Shown here: piece after piece, positions 51,479 through 60,533 of the stretch
How the letters are laid out: each line of letters starts with the position of its first letter
Position numbering within the stretch: the first letter of the stretch is position 1
Origin: Vagococcus allomyrinae
GTDB taxonomy: Bacteria > Bacillota > Bacilli > Lactobacillales > Vagococcaceae
Direction of reading: 5' to 3'
NCBI RefSeq assembly: GCF_017829975.1
Contig: NZ_JAEEGA010000003.1
Span: 186,001 to 250,000 of the forward strand
Length of the DNA stretch: 64,000 bases
The notes under the pieces: generated by a model
What the model saw: the letters and a program-made list of their open reading frames with translations, nothing else
Database searches by the model: none
What the model was told of the DNA's origin: nothing
Program-made: the position numbers and the translations under genes

Positions 51479-52498
51479 TTAACTAAATAGATTAGAGAAA
51501 AAATCTTTGACGCCCTGCCAAACACCTGCTAAACCACTCTTAGCCTTCGCAATGTTTTCATCAGACAGTAAATTCTCTTTAAACTCCGCTCCATTTTTGA
51601 TAATATCATTTTTAAAATTGGATAATTGTTTGCCCATCTCCGTATCATTAATACCATTTGTACTTGAGAAATTGACCATATTTGTGACAACCTGAGTCCG
51701 TAGCTCTGGTGTGATTGCCTCTTCTAAACCATGTTTTTCTATTTGCGCATCAACCACTTGCTCAACTTCTTTTTTAGCATTAGCTTGGGACATGCCATCA
51801 AGCTTATCATTGATTTTTTGGAGTTCTAATTGAATATCAGCTAACATCACCAAAATATTTTCAGATGAATAATTTTCATTAGTTTGATTCGCTGCATCAA
51901 TTGCCGAGACCACTTGCATTTGTTCTTGAGCAACCTCACGCTGTTCATTACGATCCGCCTGTTCTGCCTCTGTCGCAGCAGGATCAACTTCATCATAAAT
52001 CTTGTATATTCCAGCTAAAGCGCCACTGCCATCCATAGTTCGAACACTGGCAATTCGAATATAGGCATCGAAAACACCACTGGTAATGGCCGCCGAACGA
52101 TACATCGCTTCTGTCCGTGCGGTGATATTTTTCGGTGTCATAATTTCCACTGTCACCCCAGAACCTTCCTTTGTTCGAGCAATAAAAGCACTGGAAAAAG
52201 CCTTAGACGACTCAGTGAATTCTGGAACATCTGTGACATATTTAACCAAATCAGTGCCATCCACAATAAACTCATTGTATTTTGAGACCTCGACGCCCTT
52301 CATGACATCCACTTTATTTAAATCTTTCATTAAGATCGTTTTGGTGTCTTCTTTTTCGGCTGCTGTCAGCCCATTTCCTAAGGCAATATTCGGTACATCC
52401 CAGCCTTCATCTTTGGCTTTCTCATCTGCAAAGGCGGTCGAACTTGCTAAACTCGTAAACAACACCAACGTAGTTATTATTTTAGGTAATTTCTTCAT
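51479..52498 (-). CDS. Secreted DUF1002 protein
   Basis: An exported protein of 339 residues. A signal peptide with cleavage likely after TAFA (residue 24) is followed by the DUF1002 domain, with blocks ALGNGLTAAEKEDTKTILM and VEIMTPKNITARTEAMYRSAAITSG. The C-terminal half is acidic and helical. The function of the family is unknown. It is a single gene with an extended -10 promoter and a strong terminator. Confidence 0.88.
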   Translation of the reverse strand: MKKLPKIITTLVLFTSLASSTAFADEKAKDEGWDVPNIALGNGLTAAEKEDTKTILMKDLNKVDVMKGVEVSKYNEFIVDGTDLVKYVTDVPEFTESSKAFSSAFIARTKEGSGVTVEIMTPKNITARTEAMYRSAAITSGVFDAYIRIASVRTMDGSGALAGIYKIYDEVDPAATEAEQADRNEQREVAQEQMQVVSAIDAANQTNENYSSENILVMLADIQLELQKINDKLDGMSQANAKKEVEQVVDAQIEKHGLEEAITPELRTQVVTNMVNFSSTNGINDTEMGKQLSNFKNDIIKNGAEFKENLLSDENIAKAKSGLAGVWQGVKDFFSNLFS

Positions 52499-52544
52499 AA
52501 GATTAAGTCTCCATTCACGCTTAAGCTCATGCTAAGCTACCTTC

Positions 52545-52553
52545 ATTATACCA
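52545..52553 (-). promoter_or_regulatory. Promoter of the DUF1002 gene
   Basis: Minus-strand TGGTATAAT is an extended -10, about 47 bp upstream of the start. The 490-bp gap (52499-52996) otherwise holds two terminators and no supported gene. Confidence 0.55.
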
Positions 52554-52789
52554 ATAAGTAATAGGTTCGTCATCTTGTGGTCAATCTTTAAGAATTAATT
52601 TATGGCTATTTTATTATTCTTAGCAAAAAATTAAGATGCTAGAACAGCAGACATAAAAATGCCCACTTTTTAAGAGCTAACCTACGACTACTGTCGGATT
52701 TCATTGTATTTGGCAGTCACTCCTAATCCTCCACAGTTGATTTAGTTATCACAGTCCTTGAATATCCCTAACATCTTTGGGTTTCACCT

Positions 52790-52830
52790 CAAAAAAACTC
52801 CTTCAGCAGCCTAGTGGCTAATGAAGGAGT
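52790..52830 (-). terminator. Terminator-like hairpin
   Basis: Stem ACTCCTTCA (52797-52805) pairs with TGAAGGAGT (52822-52830), with an inner paired loop. On the minus strand TTTTTTT follows. No gene ends directly before it; the nearest is 170 bp upstream and has its own terminator. Confidence 0.75.
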
Positions 52831-52967
52831 TCTAGTTAATTTTGTCATCTACGTATGTTATCCGTATCAAAAAATACTCAGTTAGTCAGTTGTCCAGAAC
52901 CTTAAAAATCAGCTTGGATACCAGAGCACAGAAGCCTCGTTTAGTCTGAAATCCGACTTTCACCGCT

Positions 52968-52992
52968 CAAAAACGTTGGTATGTCAACGTTC
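52968..52992 (-). terminator. Terminator of the DUF59 gene
   Basis: Stem AACGTTG (52972-52978) pairs with CAACGTT (52985-52991), then TTTTG on the minus strand. It begins 5 bp past the stop. Confidence 0.7.
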
Positions 52993-52996
52993 TCCC

Positions 52997-53329
52997 TTAA
53001 CGTATCCCCAAGGCAATCCGCGCATAACGACTCATCTTATCAGTTGTCCAGGCTGGGTACCAAACCAATTTCACTTCTGAATCGGTTACTTCCGGAACTT
53101 CTTTTAATGCTTCATGGATATTCTCAGTTAAGACATCGGCTAAAGGGCAGCCCATCGTCGTTAACGTCATTTTAATTGTACAAAAGCCGTCACTTGCGAA
53201 TTCAACTTCATAAATTAAGCCCAAATTAACAATATCAATCCCTAATTCAGGGTCAATGACCGTTTCCAGTGCTGTTACAATACGTTCCTTAATGGCTTCC
53301 ATTTCTTCGTCAGTCCATTGCTCACTCAT
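52997..53329 (-). CDS. yitW: Metal-sulfur cluster assembly factor, DUF59/YitW type
   Basis: Small protein of 110 residues of the MIP18/SufT-like family, which helps to mature iron-sulfur proteins. The blocks TVIDPELGIDIVNLGLIY and the TTMGCPLAD motif with the conserved Cys are intact. The LVWYPAWTTDKMS ending is typical. Together with the hydrolase gene upstream it keeps the yitV-yitW order of Bacillus. The start follows GGAGGC. Confidence 0.92.
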   Translation of the reverse strand: MSEQWTDEEMEAIKERIVTALETVIDPELGIDIVNLGLIYEVEFASDGFCTIKMTLTTMGCPLADVLTENIHEALKEVPEVTDSEVKLVWYPAWTTDKMSRYARIALGIR

Positions 53330-53460
53330 CTAAATGCCTCCTTTTTATCTAATTGATGGTGACTTACGCTTCTAGTCCATGCTGGAAAGAAGGCGTCCTC
53401 TTCCATATAATACCCGTAAAGTCTCTGTTTGTAAATGAGAAAGTTTATCAAATAGTCAGT

Positions 53461-54213
53461 TTACAAGTTCTCTCTGAAAAAACAAGCAGTCTCTTGAGAA
53501 ATCCCGTAGGGCACTTTGTGTCCATCCTCCGTTGTTGAAAAACTAACTTGTTTAGCGAAGTCCTTTTCTCGAATTTGTTGATAAAACGCAAAGGTAGGAC
53601 CATAAGGTACTGTTTCGTCCTTTGTTCCATGCCAAAAATGAACGGGACGCCCCGCAATCTTAGCTGGATTTTCAGCTAACGAGAGAGCCGATAATTTTTG
53701 AAGTTGTGCTTGAATGTCAACTGGTAATGTCATGCCTTGTTTTTCGGCTTCAGCTAAAACTTCCTCAGTAAATCCAATGGCATCTGGAGATCCCATTAAA
53801 CAATCTCCCGCTTTAATCTCAGGATAAGTCGCTAGCAAGGCGCAGGTCGTAATCCCTCCCATCGATAAGCCAGTAACGCCTAAACGATCTGGGTCGGTAA
53901 GACCAGCTTTAACATAATAATCCATTAAAACAGGGTACTCATCAATGCTTTGCTGAATAATCTCCCAAAAATCCAATAAGCGGTCATCTGTGATGGCTTG
54001 GCCATCGCTACGTGCTCCGTGATACAACGCCTCAGGTAATAACGTTCGAAAGCCTTTTTTAGCAATTTCGAACCCATGAACCAAGACACTTTCTTTTACA
54101 TTAGTCCAGCCGTGATAAAACACAACGGTTGGTAGTTGTTCCTCTTTCAAAGCACTGTCCACTACTTCTAACAAAGGAATGCCATCAATTACACGGTCAT
54201 ATATTTCAATCAT
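53461..54213 (-). CDS. yitV: Alpha/beta hydrolase, YitV-like
   Basis: Predicted esterase or peptidase-like hydrolase of 250 residues. The oxyanion block VVFYHGW is near residue 31. The nucleophile elbow is GLSMGG (Ser about 117). The acid in GTKDETVPYGP and the His in EDGHKVPY complete the triad. It matches the YitV type next to yitW. The start follows AGGAGGC. Substrate unknown. Confidence 0.85.
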   Translation of the reverse strand: MIEIYDRVIDGIPLLEVVDSALKEEQLPTVVFYHGWTNVKESVLVHGFEIAKKGFRTLLPEALYHGARSDGQAITDDRLLDFWEIIQQSIDEYPVLMDYYVKAGLTDPDRLGVTGLSMGGITTCALLATYPEIKAGDCLMGSPDAIGFTEEVLAEAEKQGMTLPVDIQAQLQKLSALSLAENPAKIAGRPVHFWHGTKDETVPYGPTFAFYQQIREKDFAKQVSFSTTEDGHKVPYGISQETACFFRENL

Positions 54214-54361
54214 GTCTTGCCTCCTGAATAGTTTGTCATACTAATAATTGTAACATAAGCACGGCATTCTTTGAACTATTTACGGTTTGCTCCCTTAATT
54301 CAACTTGTGTCATCAGAACGTTTGTTCTATAATGAAAGATAAATGAAATGAGGATGATAAA

Positions 54362-55018
54362 ATGAAGCAAACCGTTAATCAGATTGACTTGTATTATAAA
54401 AAAACGGGCTCTGGCGCTCCCTTGGTTTTACTCCATGGAAATGGGGAAGACCATTTAATTTTTAATGCCTTAACTTTAACCCTAGCTAAACACTATACGG
54501 TCTACGCTATCGACAGCCGAAATCACGGAAAAAGCACCGCCACAAAAGATTACTCCTATGAAACCATGAGTGATGATATCAGCCAATTTATGGATGCCTT
54601 AGATTTAGAAGATGTCCATTTGGTTGGCTTTAGTGACGGCGGCATCATCGGCTTGCTTTTAGGGATTGCTCAGCACCCCCGCCTTAAAAAAATGGCCGTT
54701 CTCGGCCCTAATCTTAGCCCTGACGATTTTACCGAGGAGTCAATGGCCTACGTTCGACAAGAATTCGCTGAAACGGGGAATCCACTCTTTCAACTGATGA
54801 TGGAGCAACCCGCAATATCGGTTGAAAAATTAAAAGAGATCGCCGTACCAACGCTGGTCATTGGAGCAGAAAATGATATCTACAAACCGGAGCTATTTCC
54901 ACTAATTGCCACAACCATTCCTAATGCCAGTCTTCTAATAGTTGAAGGCCACGACCACGGCAGTTATATCATTGACAATGACCTTTTAGCAGAGTCATTG
55001 CTCACATTCTTTAGTTAA
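54362..55018 (+). CDS. Alpha/beta hydrolase
   Basis: A 218-residue hydrolase of the common fold. LVLLHGNGED (about 21-30) forms the oxyanion region, GFSDGG (about 90-95) the nucleophile elbow, GAENDIYKP the acid and VEGHDHGSY the His. It is shorter than many relatives because the cap region is reduced. The start follows GAGG. It has its own two-way terminator. Substrate unknown. Confidence 0.85.
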   Translation: MKQTVNQIDLYYKKTGSGAPLVLLHGNGEDHLIFNALTLTLAKHYTVYAIDSRNHGKSTATKDYSYETMSDDISQFMDALDLEDVHLVGFSDGGIIGLLLGIAQHPRLKKMAVLGPNLSPDDFTEESMAYVRQEFAETGNPLFQLMMEQPAISVEKLKEIAVPTLVIGAENDIYKPELFPLIATTIPNASLLIVEGHDHGSYIIDNDLLAESLLTFFS

Positions 55019-55019
55019 A

Positions 55020-55062
55020 AAAAAAGCGTTTTGACTCCGAAAGATGTCAAAACGCCTTTTTT
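55020..55062. terminator. Two-way terminator
   Basis: A perfect 10-bp stem GCGTTTTGAC (55026-55035) pairs with GTCAAAACGC (55046-55055). A-run before and T-run after serve the hydrolase gene and lysA. Confidence 0.92.
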
Positions 55063-56363
55063 TAATTAATTACATCCAGATTGATTAAATCGTCATAAGT
55101 TTCACGTCTAAGGACCAACTGACTCTCGCCATTTTCAACAAAAACAACGGCAGGCCGAGGGTTCTTGTTGTAAACGCTGGCCATCGAATACCCATAAGCG
55201 CCGGTTGTTACAATTGCCAGTATATCAGTAGCTGCTAAAATCGGCAGTTGAATATCGGTAATCAATTTGTCACCTGACTCACAGTATTTCCCAGTCACCG
55301 TCACGACTTCTTCTGCTGGAGCCGTCATGCGGTTAGCGACAACCGCCGAATAGGTTGCGTCATAGAGGGCTGGGCGAATGTTATCTCCCATACCACCGTC
55401 GACGGAAACAAAGTTTCTAACATTCGGGACGGATTTACGTGAGCCGACTGTGTACAAAGTCGTACCTGCCTCCGCTACAATTGAACGACCGGGTTCGATC
55501 CATACTTCTGGTAAAGGATAAGCGGCAGCTTGCGAACTGACTTTGACCATCGTGGCGATTTGTTTGACGTACTCAGGTGCTTCAAGTGGCGTGTCCTCAT
55601 CTGAATATTTGACGCCAAAACCGCCTCCTAAGTTTAGAACTGAAGCGACAAAATTAAAACGACTTTGCCAATCCAATAAAATGGCCATCATTTTCTCAGT
55701 TGCAGCCTCAAAACCTTCTGTACCAAAAATTTGCGACCCAATATGACAATGAATGCCGATCACATCGAAGCCTTGGTCAGCTAAGACTAATTGCAACGCT
55801 TGTTCTGCCTGACCACTTTTGACATCAAAGCCAAATTTCGAGTCTTCTTGCCCTGTCAAAATATAGCTATGAGTATGAGCATCCACGCCTGGAGACACTC
55901 TAAGTAAGATCTTTTGTTGTTTACCTGTTTCCTTTAAAATGGACTTTAATAACTCTATTTCGTAAAAATTATCAACCACAATGGTTCCAATTCCAACATT
56001 AACTGCCATTGCTAATTCTTCTGCAGATTTATTGTTACCATGAAATTCAATCATCTCTGGTGAAACACCAGCTTTTAGCGCCGCGTGCAATTCACCACCA
56101 GATACCACATCAAATGCTAAACCTTCAGCCGCCAGTAACTTATATAGAGCTAGTGACGTGAACGCTTTGCTAGCATAAACTACGCGGTGTTTCATGTCTA
56201 GATCCTCAAAGGTTTTTTTAAACCCTCGTGCTTTTGCTTTTATTAGTGCCACATCATAGACAAACAGCGGTGTGCCATATTGATTAGCTAGCTCAACTGT
56301 GTCACAACCGCCAATCTCTAAATGATTTTTTTGATTGATTTTACTCGTCCCGAATAGTTCCAT
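55062..56363 (-). CDS. lysA: Diaminopimelate decarboxylase
   Basis: PLP enzyme making L-lysine from meso-diaminopimelate, 433 residues. The PLP lysine is Lys66 in VVYASKAF. Other family blocks are IGIHCHIGSQI, NLGGGFGVKY, WIEPGRSIVAEAG and the cross-subunit GKYCESGD. The end GAYGYSMASVYN is normal. It is a single gene rather than part of a lysine cluster. The start follows AAGGAAG. Confidence 0.95.
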   Translation of the reverse strand: MELFGTSKINQKNHLEIGGCDTVELANQYGTPLFVYDVALIKAKARGFKKTFEDLDMKHRVVYASKAFTSLALYKLLAAEGLAFDVVSGGELHAALKAGVSPEMIEFHGNNKSAEELAMAVNVGIGTIVVDNFYEIELLKSILKETGKQQKILLRVSPGVDAHTHSYILTGQEDSKFGFDVKSGQAEQALQLVLADQGFDVIGIHCHIGSQIFGTEGFEAATEKMMAILLDWQSRFNFVASVLNLGGGFGVKYSDEDTPLEAPEYVKQIATMVKVSSQAAAYPLPEVWIEPGRSIVAEAGTTLYTVGSRKSVPNVRNFVSVDGGMGDNIRPALYDATYSAVVANRMTAPAEEVVTVTGKYCESGDKLITDIQLPILAATDILAIVTTGAYGYSMASVYNKNPRPAVVFVENGESQLVLRRETYDDLINLDVIN

Positions 56364-56434
56364 CTTATCAACTTCCTTACATCGTTTGATTTATAAATCA
56401 TAGCATAATTCGTTTTGTTTGCACACCCCTAAAA

Positions 56435-56469
56435 AACAAGCAAGATGACTTTTTATCACCTTGCTTGTT
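56435..56469 (-). terminator. Terminator of the second YitT gene
   Basis: Stem AACAAGCAAG (56435-56444) pairs with CTTGCTTGTT (56460-56469), then TTTTTAGG on the minus strand. Confidence 0.9.
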
Positions 56470-56474
56470 GATCA

Positions 56475-57389
56475 TTATTTAGGTAATTGTTCTTTTTGAC
56501 TCTGCATAAACGCCTTTTGCTGATCTTCATTCCAATACATTCCCATGACATTTTGTGTCGGCATAATATTGATAAAGGCATTAGGATCGATTGTGTAAAC
56601 CGATTTTTCAAGCTCAAAAAGCTCATAACGACTGACTACCATAATAATCATCGTACTTTCTTTATTTGTATAACCACCACGAGCGGGTAATAATGTCATT
56701 CCTCTGGTGATATTTGCCTTTAATTCGTTGACCACCAACTCTGATTGATGAGAGACAATCATGGCTGTTACTTTTTGACTGCCTGTGTGAATCACATCGA
56801 TAACTTGAGTCAAACAGTAAATTGAAATAATGGTAAAAAGCGCACTTTCCCAATTGTACATCATACCGGCAATAAAAATAATTAACAGGTTCATGGCAAA
56901 CATCAAACTTCCAACCGATTTTCCGGTTGTTTTCCCAATTACTAAAGCGATGACATCCAGCCCACCGGTGGTAAAGCCAAATTTCAAACAAAGTCCTGCG
57001 CCAATTCCCACCAGGACACCACCAACGATGGCGTTCATCAATGCATTATCGGTCACAATCACTTGTGGTACTAACAATGTAATAACTGAAATCGAAGATA
57101 CTGTTAAGAAACTATAAATCGTAGCTGAGCGCCCTAGCTTTAGCCAACTAACGATAAAAATCGGAATATTTAAAATAAAAATTAGCACCCCTGTATCGAC
57201 TTTAATGTCTAAATACATCTCAAATGCTCCTGAAACTAGCTGAGATACCCCATTCATGCCTGCTGAAAAGACATTGGCTGGAATTAGAAACATATTTAAA
57301 GAAATAGCTGACAGCACCCCTGTCAAAAGAATTACTGCTATTTTCGTCATTAACTCATTTTCCATTAACCATGAATAACCTCGTCTCAT
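56475..57389 (-). CDS. YitT-family membrane protein (second copy)
   Basis: A 304-residue membrane protein with five hydrophobic segments and a C-terminal DUF2179 domain from about residue 215. The block NMFLIPANVFSAGMNGVSQL matches the family start. I chose 57389 since GAGGAGGGG precedes it; a longer open frame adds 42 unlikely residues. It is a paralogue of 48794-49633 but not an operon partner of a peptidase. Function unsettled. Confidence 0.88.
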   Translation of the reverse strand: MRRGYSWLMENELMTKIAVILLTGVLSAISLNMFLIPANVFSAGMNGVSQLVSGAFEMYLDIKVDTGVLIFILNIPIFIVSWLKLGRSATIYSFLTVSSISVITLLVPQVIVTDNALMNAIVGGVLVGIGAGLCLKFGFTTGGLDVIALVIGKTTGKSVGSLMFAMNLLIIFIAGMMYNWESALFTIISIYCLTQVIDVIHTGSQKVTAMIVSHQSELVVNELKANITRGMTLLPARGGYTNKESTMIIMVVSRYELFELEKSVYTIDPNAFINIMPTQNVMGMYWNEDQQKAFMQSQKEQLPK

Positions 57390-57572
57390 GTCACCCCTCC
57401 TCAAATAGATCCTAGCTAAGAATATCAGGTTGTTGGGATGATTAAAAGTCTTTTGATTCAATTTAAATAAAAATCTTTTTAAGATTATCGCTCCCCTTGT
57501 TATCACTGCTTTCACTAAAAAAAACGACAGCTTTCTTCACAGTAAAATCTCATTTTCCTCTATAGTCTTTCC

Positions 57573-57601
57573 TTCACAGTTTTGCCATTTCATGATACTA
57601 T
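57573..57601 (+). promoter_or_regulatory. Possible promoter of yajQ
   Basis: TTCACA (57573-57578), 17-bp spacer, TACTAT (57596-57601). It would give a leader of about 200 nt (57608-57809) that carries two ribosome-site-like motifs but no supported gene. Confidence 0.4.
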
Positions 57602-57809
57602 TATTGAAAAGAACGCTGTCAACAGTTGCTCGTTTTCAGTAAAGATAAGGAGGTCCGTGAGTCTCGCTACTTTAGTCACTTAACAAAAGCTAAAGGAGCC
57701 GTGAAACTGGATTCAACTGACAATACAGTCAGATAGACAACATTTTTATAGCGATTGCTTTGCATCCATTGAAAAAAATCGACTTAAATCATACGAGGAG
57801 GAATTTTAT

Positions 57810-58301
57810 TTGGCAAAAGAAGCGAGTTTTGATATTGTCTCTGAAATTAATATTGAAGATGTGAAAAATGGCATGGCTGTTGCCCTCAAGGAAATCAAAA
57901 ATCGTTTTGATTTTAAGGGCTCTATTGCAGACATTAAATTGGAAAAAGAAAAACTACTGATCGTGGCAGAAGATGATTATAAAGTAGAGCAGGTAAAAGA
58001 TGTTCTATTTGCTAAGCTAGTGAAACACGGAGTTCCCATTAAAAATATTCAATTTACTAAAAGTGAAAAAGCTCTAGGTGGTAATGCCCGTCAATATGGT
58101 GAGCTTATTAGTGGAATTGATCGTGACAATACTAAAAAAATTACCACGGCTATTAAAAACTCGAATTTAAAAGTGAAAGCAACGATTCAAGAAGATAAAG
58201 TACGAGTTTCAGGTAAAAGTCGTGATGACTTGCAAGCAGTTATGGCGTTATTGAAAGATCTCCAACTACCGATCGAATTGCAGTATACCAACTACCGTTA
58301 A
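57810..58301 (+). CDS. yajQ: YajQ-family nucleotide-binding protein
   Basis: A 163-residue protein of the YajQ/UPF0234 family. Members bind nucleic acids, and some bind cyclic di-GMP. The N-terminal ASFDIVSEI, the IKNRFDFKGS block and the end VRVSGKSRDDLQAVMALLK with LPIELQYTNYR are all conserved. The start is TTG after GAGGAGG with 8-bp spacing. It has its own terminator. Confidence 0.94.
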   Translation: MAKEASFDIVSEINIEDVKNGMAVALKEIKNRFDFKGSIADIKLEKEKLLIVAEDDYKVEQVKDVLFAKLVKHGVPIKNIQFTKSEKALGGNARQYGELISGIDRDNTKKITTAIKNSNLKVKATIQEDKVRVSGKSRDDLQAVMALLKDLQLPIELQYTNYR

Positions 58302-58311
58302 TTAACCTAAA

Positions 58312-58341
58312 GAAGGAAATCTCTGATTTTCTTCTTTTTTT
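58312..58341 (+). terminator. Terminator of yajQ
   Basis: A 10-bp stem with one G-U pair (58312-58321 with 58325-58334), then TTTTTTT. Confidence 0.88.
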
Positions 58342-58362
58342 CTTGCAAAGCTTCTAAAAGAA

Positions 58363-58412
58363 TGTTAACCTATATAAAAATAAGGTTAACAATAGAAAGT
58401 GAGTGGTTAACA
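58363..58412 (+). promoter_or_regulatory. BirA operator region of bioY
   Basis: TGTTAACC (58363-58370) and GGTTAACA (58384-58391) form a perfect inverted repeat with 13 bp between, matching the Gram-positive BirA box. A third GGTTAACA (58405-58412) overlaps the GTG start codon. The three GTTAAC centres are exactly 21 bp apart. Confidence 0.85.
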
Positions 58413-58957
58413 TTCGAAACAAACAGTTAAAACAATTAATTATTAACGCACAATTTGCAGTCATTATCAGCATTATCGCGCAATTTACGATCCCCTTGGG
58501 GCTTGTGCCGCTAACGGGCCAAACTTTTGCTATCGGTATTGTAGCAACGATCCTCTCTCCCATTAACAGTACCATTGCAGTTTTAGTTTACTTATTAATG
58601 GGAATTATTGGCTTGCCAGTCTTTGCTGGATTTAGCTCTGGCATCAGCATCTTATTTGGGCCAACTGGTGGTTATTTAATCGGGTTTATCTTCAATACAT
58701 TAGTCACCGGTTTTATTCTGCAAAAAACCCGCTACACCTTACCATGGGCCATAATGGCAAATATTGCTGGGGCTTTGGTGACCCTATTATTCGGGACACT
58801 CTGGCTCAAGATAGCAGCTGATATGAGCTGGCTGATTGCGATTAACAGTGGTTTTACAACTTTTATTATTCCAGGAATCATTAAAGCAATTGCGGCCTCA
58901 TTCGTAGGATTATTTATCCGAAATGCGCTAGTCAAAGCTAGACTCGTAGTAGAGTGA
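58403..58957 (+). CDS. bioY: Biotin ECF transporter substrate-binding subunit BioY
   Basis: Biotin-binding S-component, 184 residues with five to six hydrophobic segments. The N-terminal block VPLTGQTFAIGI and GLPVFAGFSSGISILFGPTGGYLIGF are hallmarks of BioY. The start is GTG; the ribosome site (GAAAGTGA) is weak. The BirA operator upstream means that biotin-loaded BirA should repress it. No biotin synthesis genes are near, so the cell probably imports biotin. Confidence 0.94.
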   Translation: MVNIRNKQLKQLIINAQFAVIISIIAQFTIPLGLVPLTGQTFAIGIVATILSPINSTIAVLVYLLMGIIGLPVFAGFSSGISILFGPTGGYLIGFIFNTLVTGFILQKTRYTLPWAIMANIAGALVTLLFGTLWLKIAADMSWLIAINSGFTTFIIPGIIKAIAASFVGLFIRNALVKARLVVE

Positions 58958-58964
58958 TTGAAAA

Positions 58965-58993
58965 AGCGACGTAGACAAAGATTCTACGTCGCT
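58965..58993. terminator. Two-way terminator
   Basis: A perfect 11-bp stem AGCGACGTAGA/TCTACGTCGCT. The stronger T-run is on the minus strand, serving the TPM gene; it also follows bioY by 7 bp. Confidence 0.85.
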
Positions 58994-59001
58994 TCTTATG
59001 A

Positions 59002-60489
59002 TTACCAACCGCCAGAGAAGCCTCCGCCTCCGCTGGAACCTCCACCAAATGATGCTCCACCATCGCTGGAACTGCTAGAAGAGTAGCTTGACCAAACCAC
59101 GGCTTGTTGCATATAGTAACTGCCAATCATCATTTGATCCAAATCAGAGATCGCTTGCTGGCGATAGCCTGATTCGATACTGCGACGTTTTTTCTTGGCT
59201 TTAGCTTTGACTTTCATCATTGAAGACTGGCTTAGCAGCTCTTTATCAACTAAATCTTCCTCAGCCAAATTTTTCCCTTCTAAAAGAAAATAAGTCATTA
59301 AAGAGATCATCAAGTGCTCATCGACACCATCTTTAAACGTTGCCCTTGTTTCTTGCAAGTAAGCCGTTACGGCTACCCTCACGAGCCCTTTATTACGTTT
59401 GATAATCTCGAGAGAACGCTTATGTTGCGCTGTTAATTGAGTCATATATGGTTCAATTAGCTGATAGCCTTCATGGCTGGATAATGGATTTTTAGTCAGT
59501 GGTTGTTTGCTAAAAAGCTGATTACTATATTTACTGACCAATTGGCGAATCTGGCCTTCCTCAAGATAAACAGCTACATCATACTTGATCACTTTTCTAT
59601 TGTTGCACCAATAGGCAATGATGAGATCTTCTATTAAATAGGTCGCCACAATTTTTTTCAAATAGTTGTCATCTTTTGACACCCCGCCACCTTTCGGTTG
59701 ATGAATTGTTTTGGTCGCAGCGATTTTCGACAATTTATACTCCTTAAATCCTTTTCGGTTAGAACTCATCCCTGAATTTGAGCCGTTGTTTCCACCTTGG
59801 TAAACATACACTTGTAAGTGTGGGCTAACATATTGTTCAAAGCGACGTCGCAGCTGTTTTTTACGGAACAGATAGATTAAGATTGCCAAAATAATCACAA
59901 ATCCCAAACTGGCGAAACCTAATAAAACCATTTTCACGATCTGTTGATTTCGGATTTTTCGATTTTCGATCGCCGCCACCGAAGCGGCATAATTACCATA
60001 GCGTTCCTTAACTATTTGTTCAATATTACGAGTGACTCCCATGGCTGCTTGGCGATAGTTTTCATCAGCAAGATAATCTTTGATTTCCTCTGTCACCACA
60101 TCATCTTTCATACTATCTGTAATGACCGCTTCGACTCCATAGCCTGTTTCTAAGCGAAATTTACGATCTTCAAGTGAAAAAACAAACAAGAAACCATTAT
60201 CCATATCTTTATTTCCAACACCCAGTTCTTGAAACTTTTTCTCAGCATAATCTTCAATGCTGTTCCCTGCTAAGTTATTAAGAATCACAAGCATATATTG
60301 GGGTTGCCCCTCTAATTGCTTAAAGGTGGTTTCATTTAACTCATGAATGTAACGTTTATCATCAGCTGTGAGAATTCCAGCGTGATCTTCTACAAAGATT
60401 GTTTCTTGCCCATAAGCAGTGGAACTAATTACCAGTGATAAGCCAAACAAGACCACAAGCCACTGGATAATGCTAGTTAACTTTTTCAT
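59002..60489 (-). CDS. TPM-domain membrane protein
   Basis: About 495 residues. A signal peptide (cleaved near residue 27) leads to an extracellular TPM domain (about 30-160, with VEDHAGILTADDKRYIHEL and LETGYGVEAVITD). One membrane segment follows at about 185-210. The cytoplasmic part is long and basic and ends in a Gly/Ser-rich tail closed by SGGW. This layout is common for YgcG-like proteins. It follows lemA by 44 bp, the usual pairing. Start 60489 follows AAAGGAG. Function is not established; envelope stress or quality control is suggested for the pair. Confidence 0.88.
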   Translation of the reverse strand: MKKLTSIIQWLVVLFGLSLVISSTAYGQETIFVEDHAGILTADDKRYIHELNETTFKQLEGQPQYMLVILNNLAGNSIEDYAEKKFQELGVGNKDMDNGFLFVFSLEDRKFRLETGYGVEAVITDSMKDDVVTEEIKDYLADENYRQAAMGVTRNIEQIVKERYGNYAASVAAIENRKIRNQQIVKMVLLGFASLGFVIILAILIYLFRKKQLRRRFEQYVSPHLQVYVYQGGNNGSNSGMSSNRKGFKEYKLSKIAATKTIHQPKGGGVSKDDNYLKKIVATYLIEDLIIAYWCNNRKVIKYDVAVYLEEGQIRQLVSKYSNQLFSKQPLTKNPLSSHEGYQLIEPYMTQLTAQHKRSLEIIKRNKGLVRVAVTAYLQETRATFKDGVDEHLMISLMTYFLLEGKNLAEEDLVDKELLSQSSMMKVKAKAKKKRRSIESGYRQQAISDLDQMMIGSYYMQQAVVWSSYSSSSSSDGGASFGGGSSGGGGFSGGW

Positions 60490-60533
60490 TGCGCTCATCT
60501 CCTTTTCCTGATCCTCCCATTTAACTCAATGGC

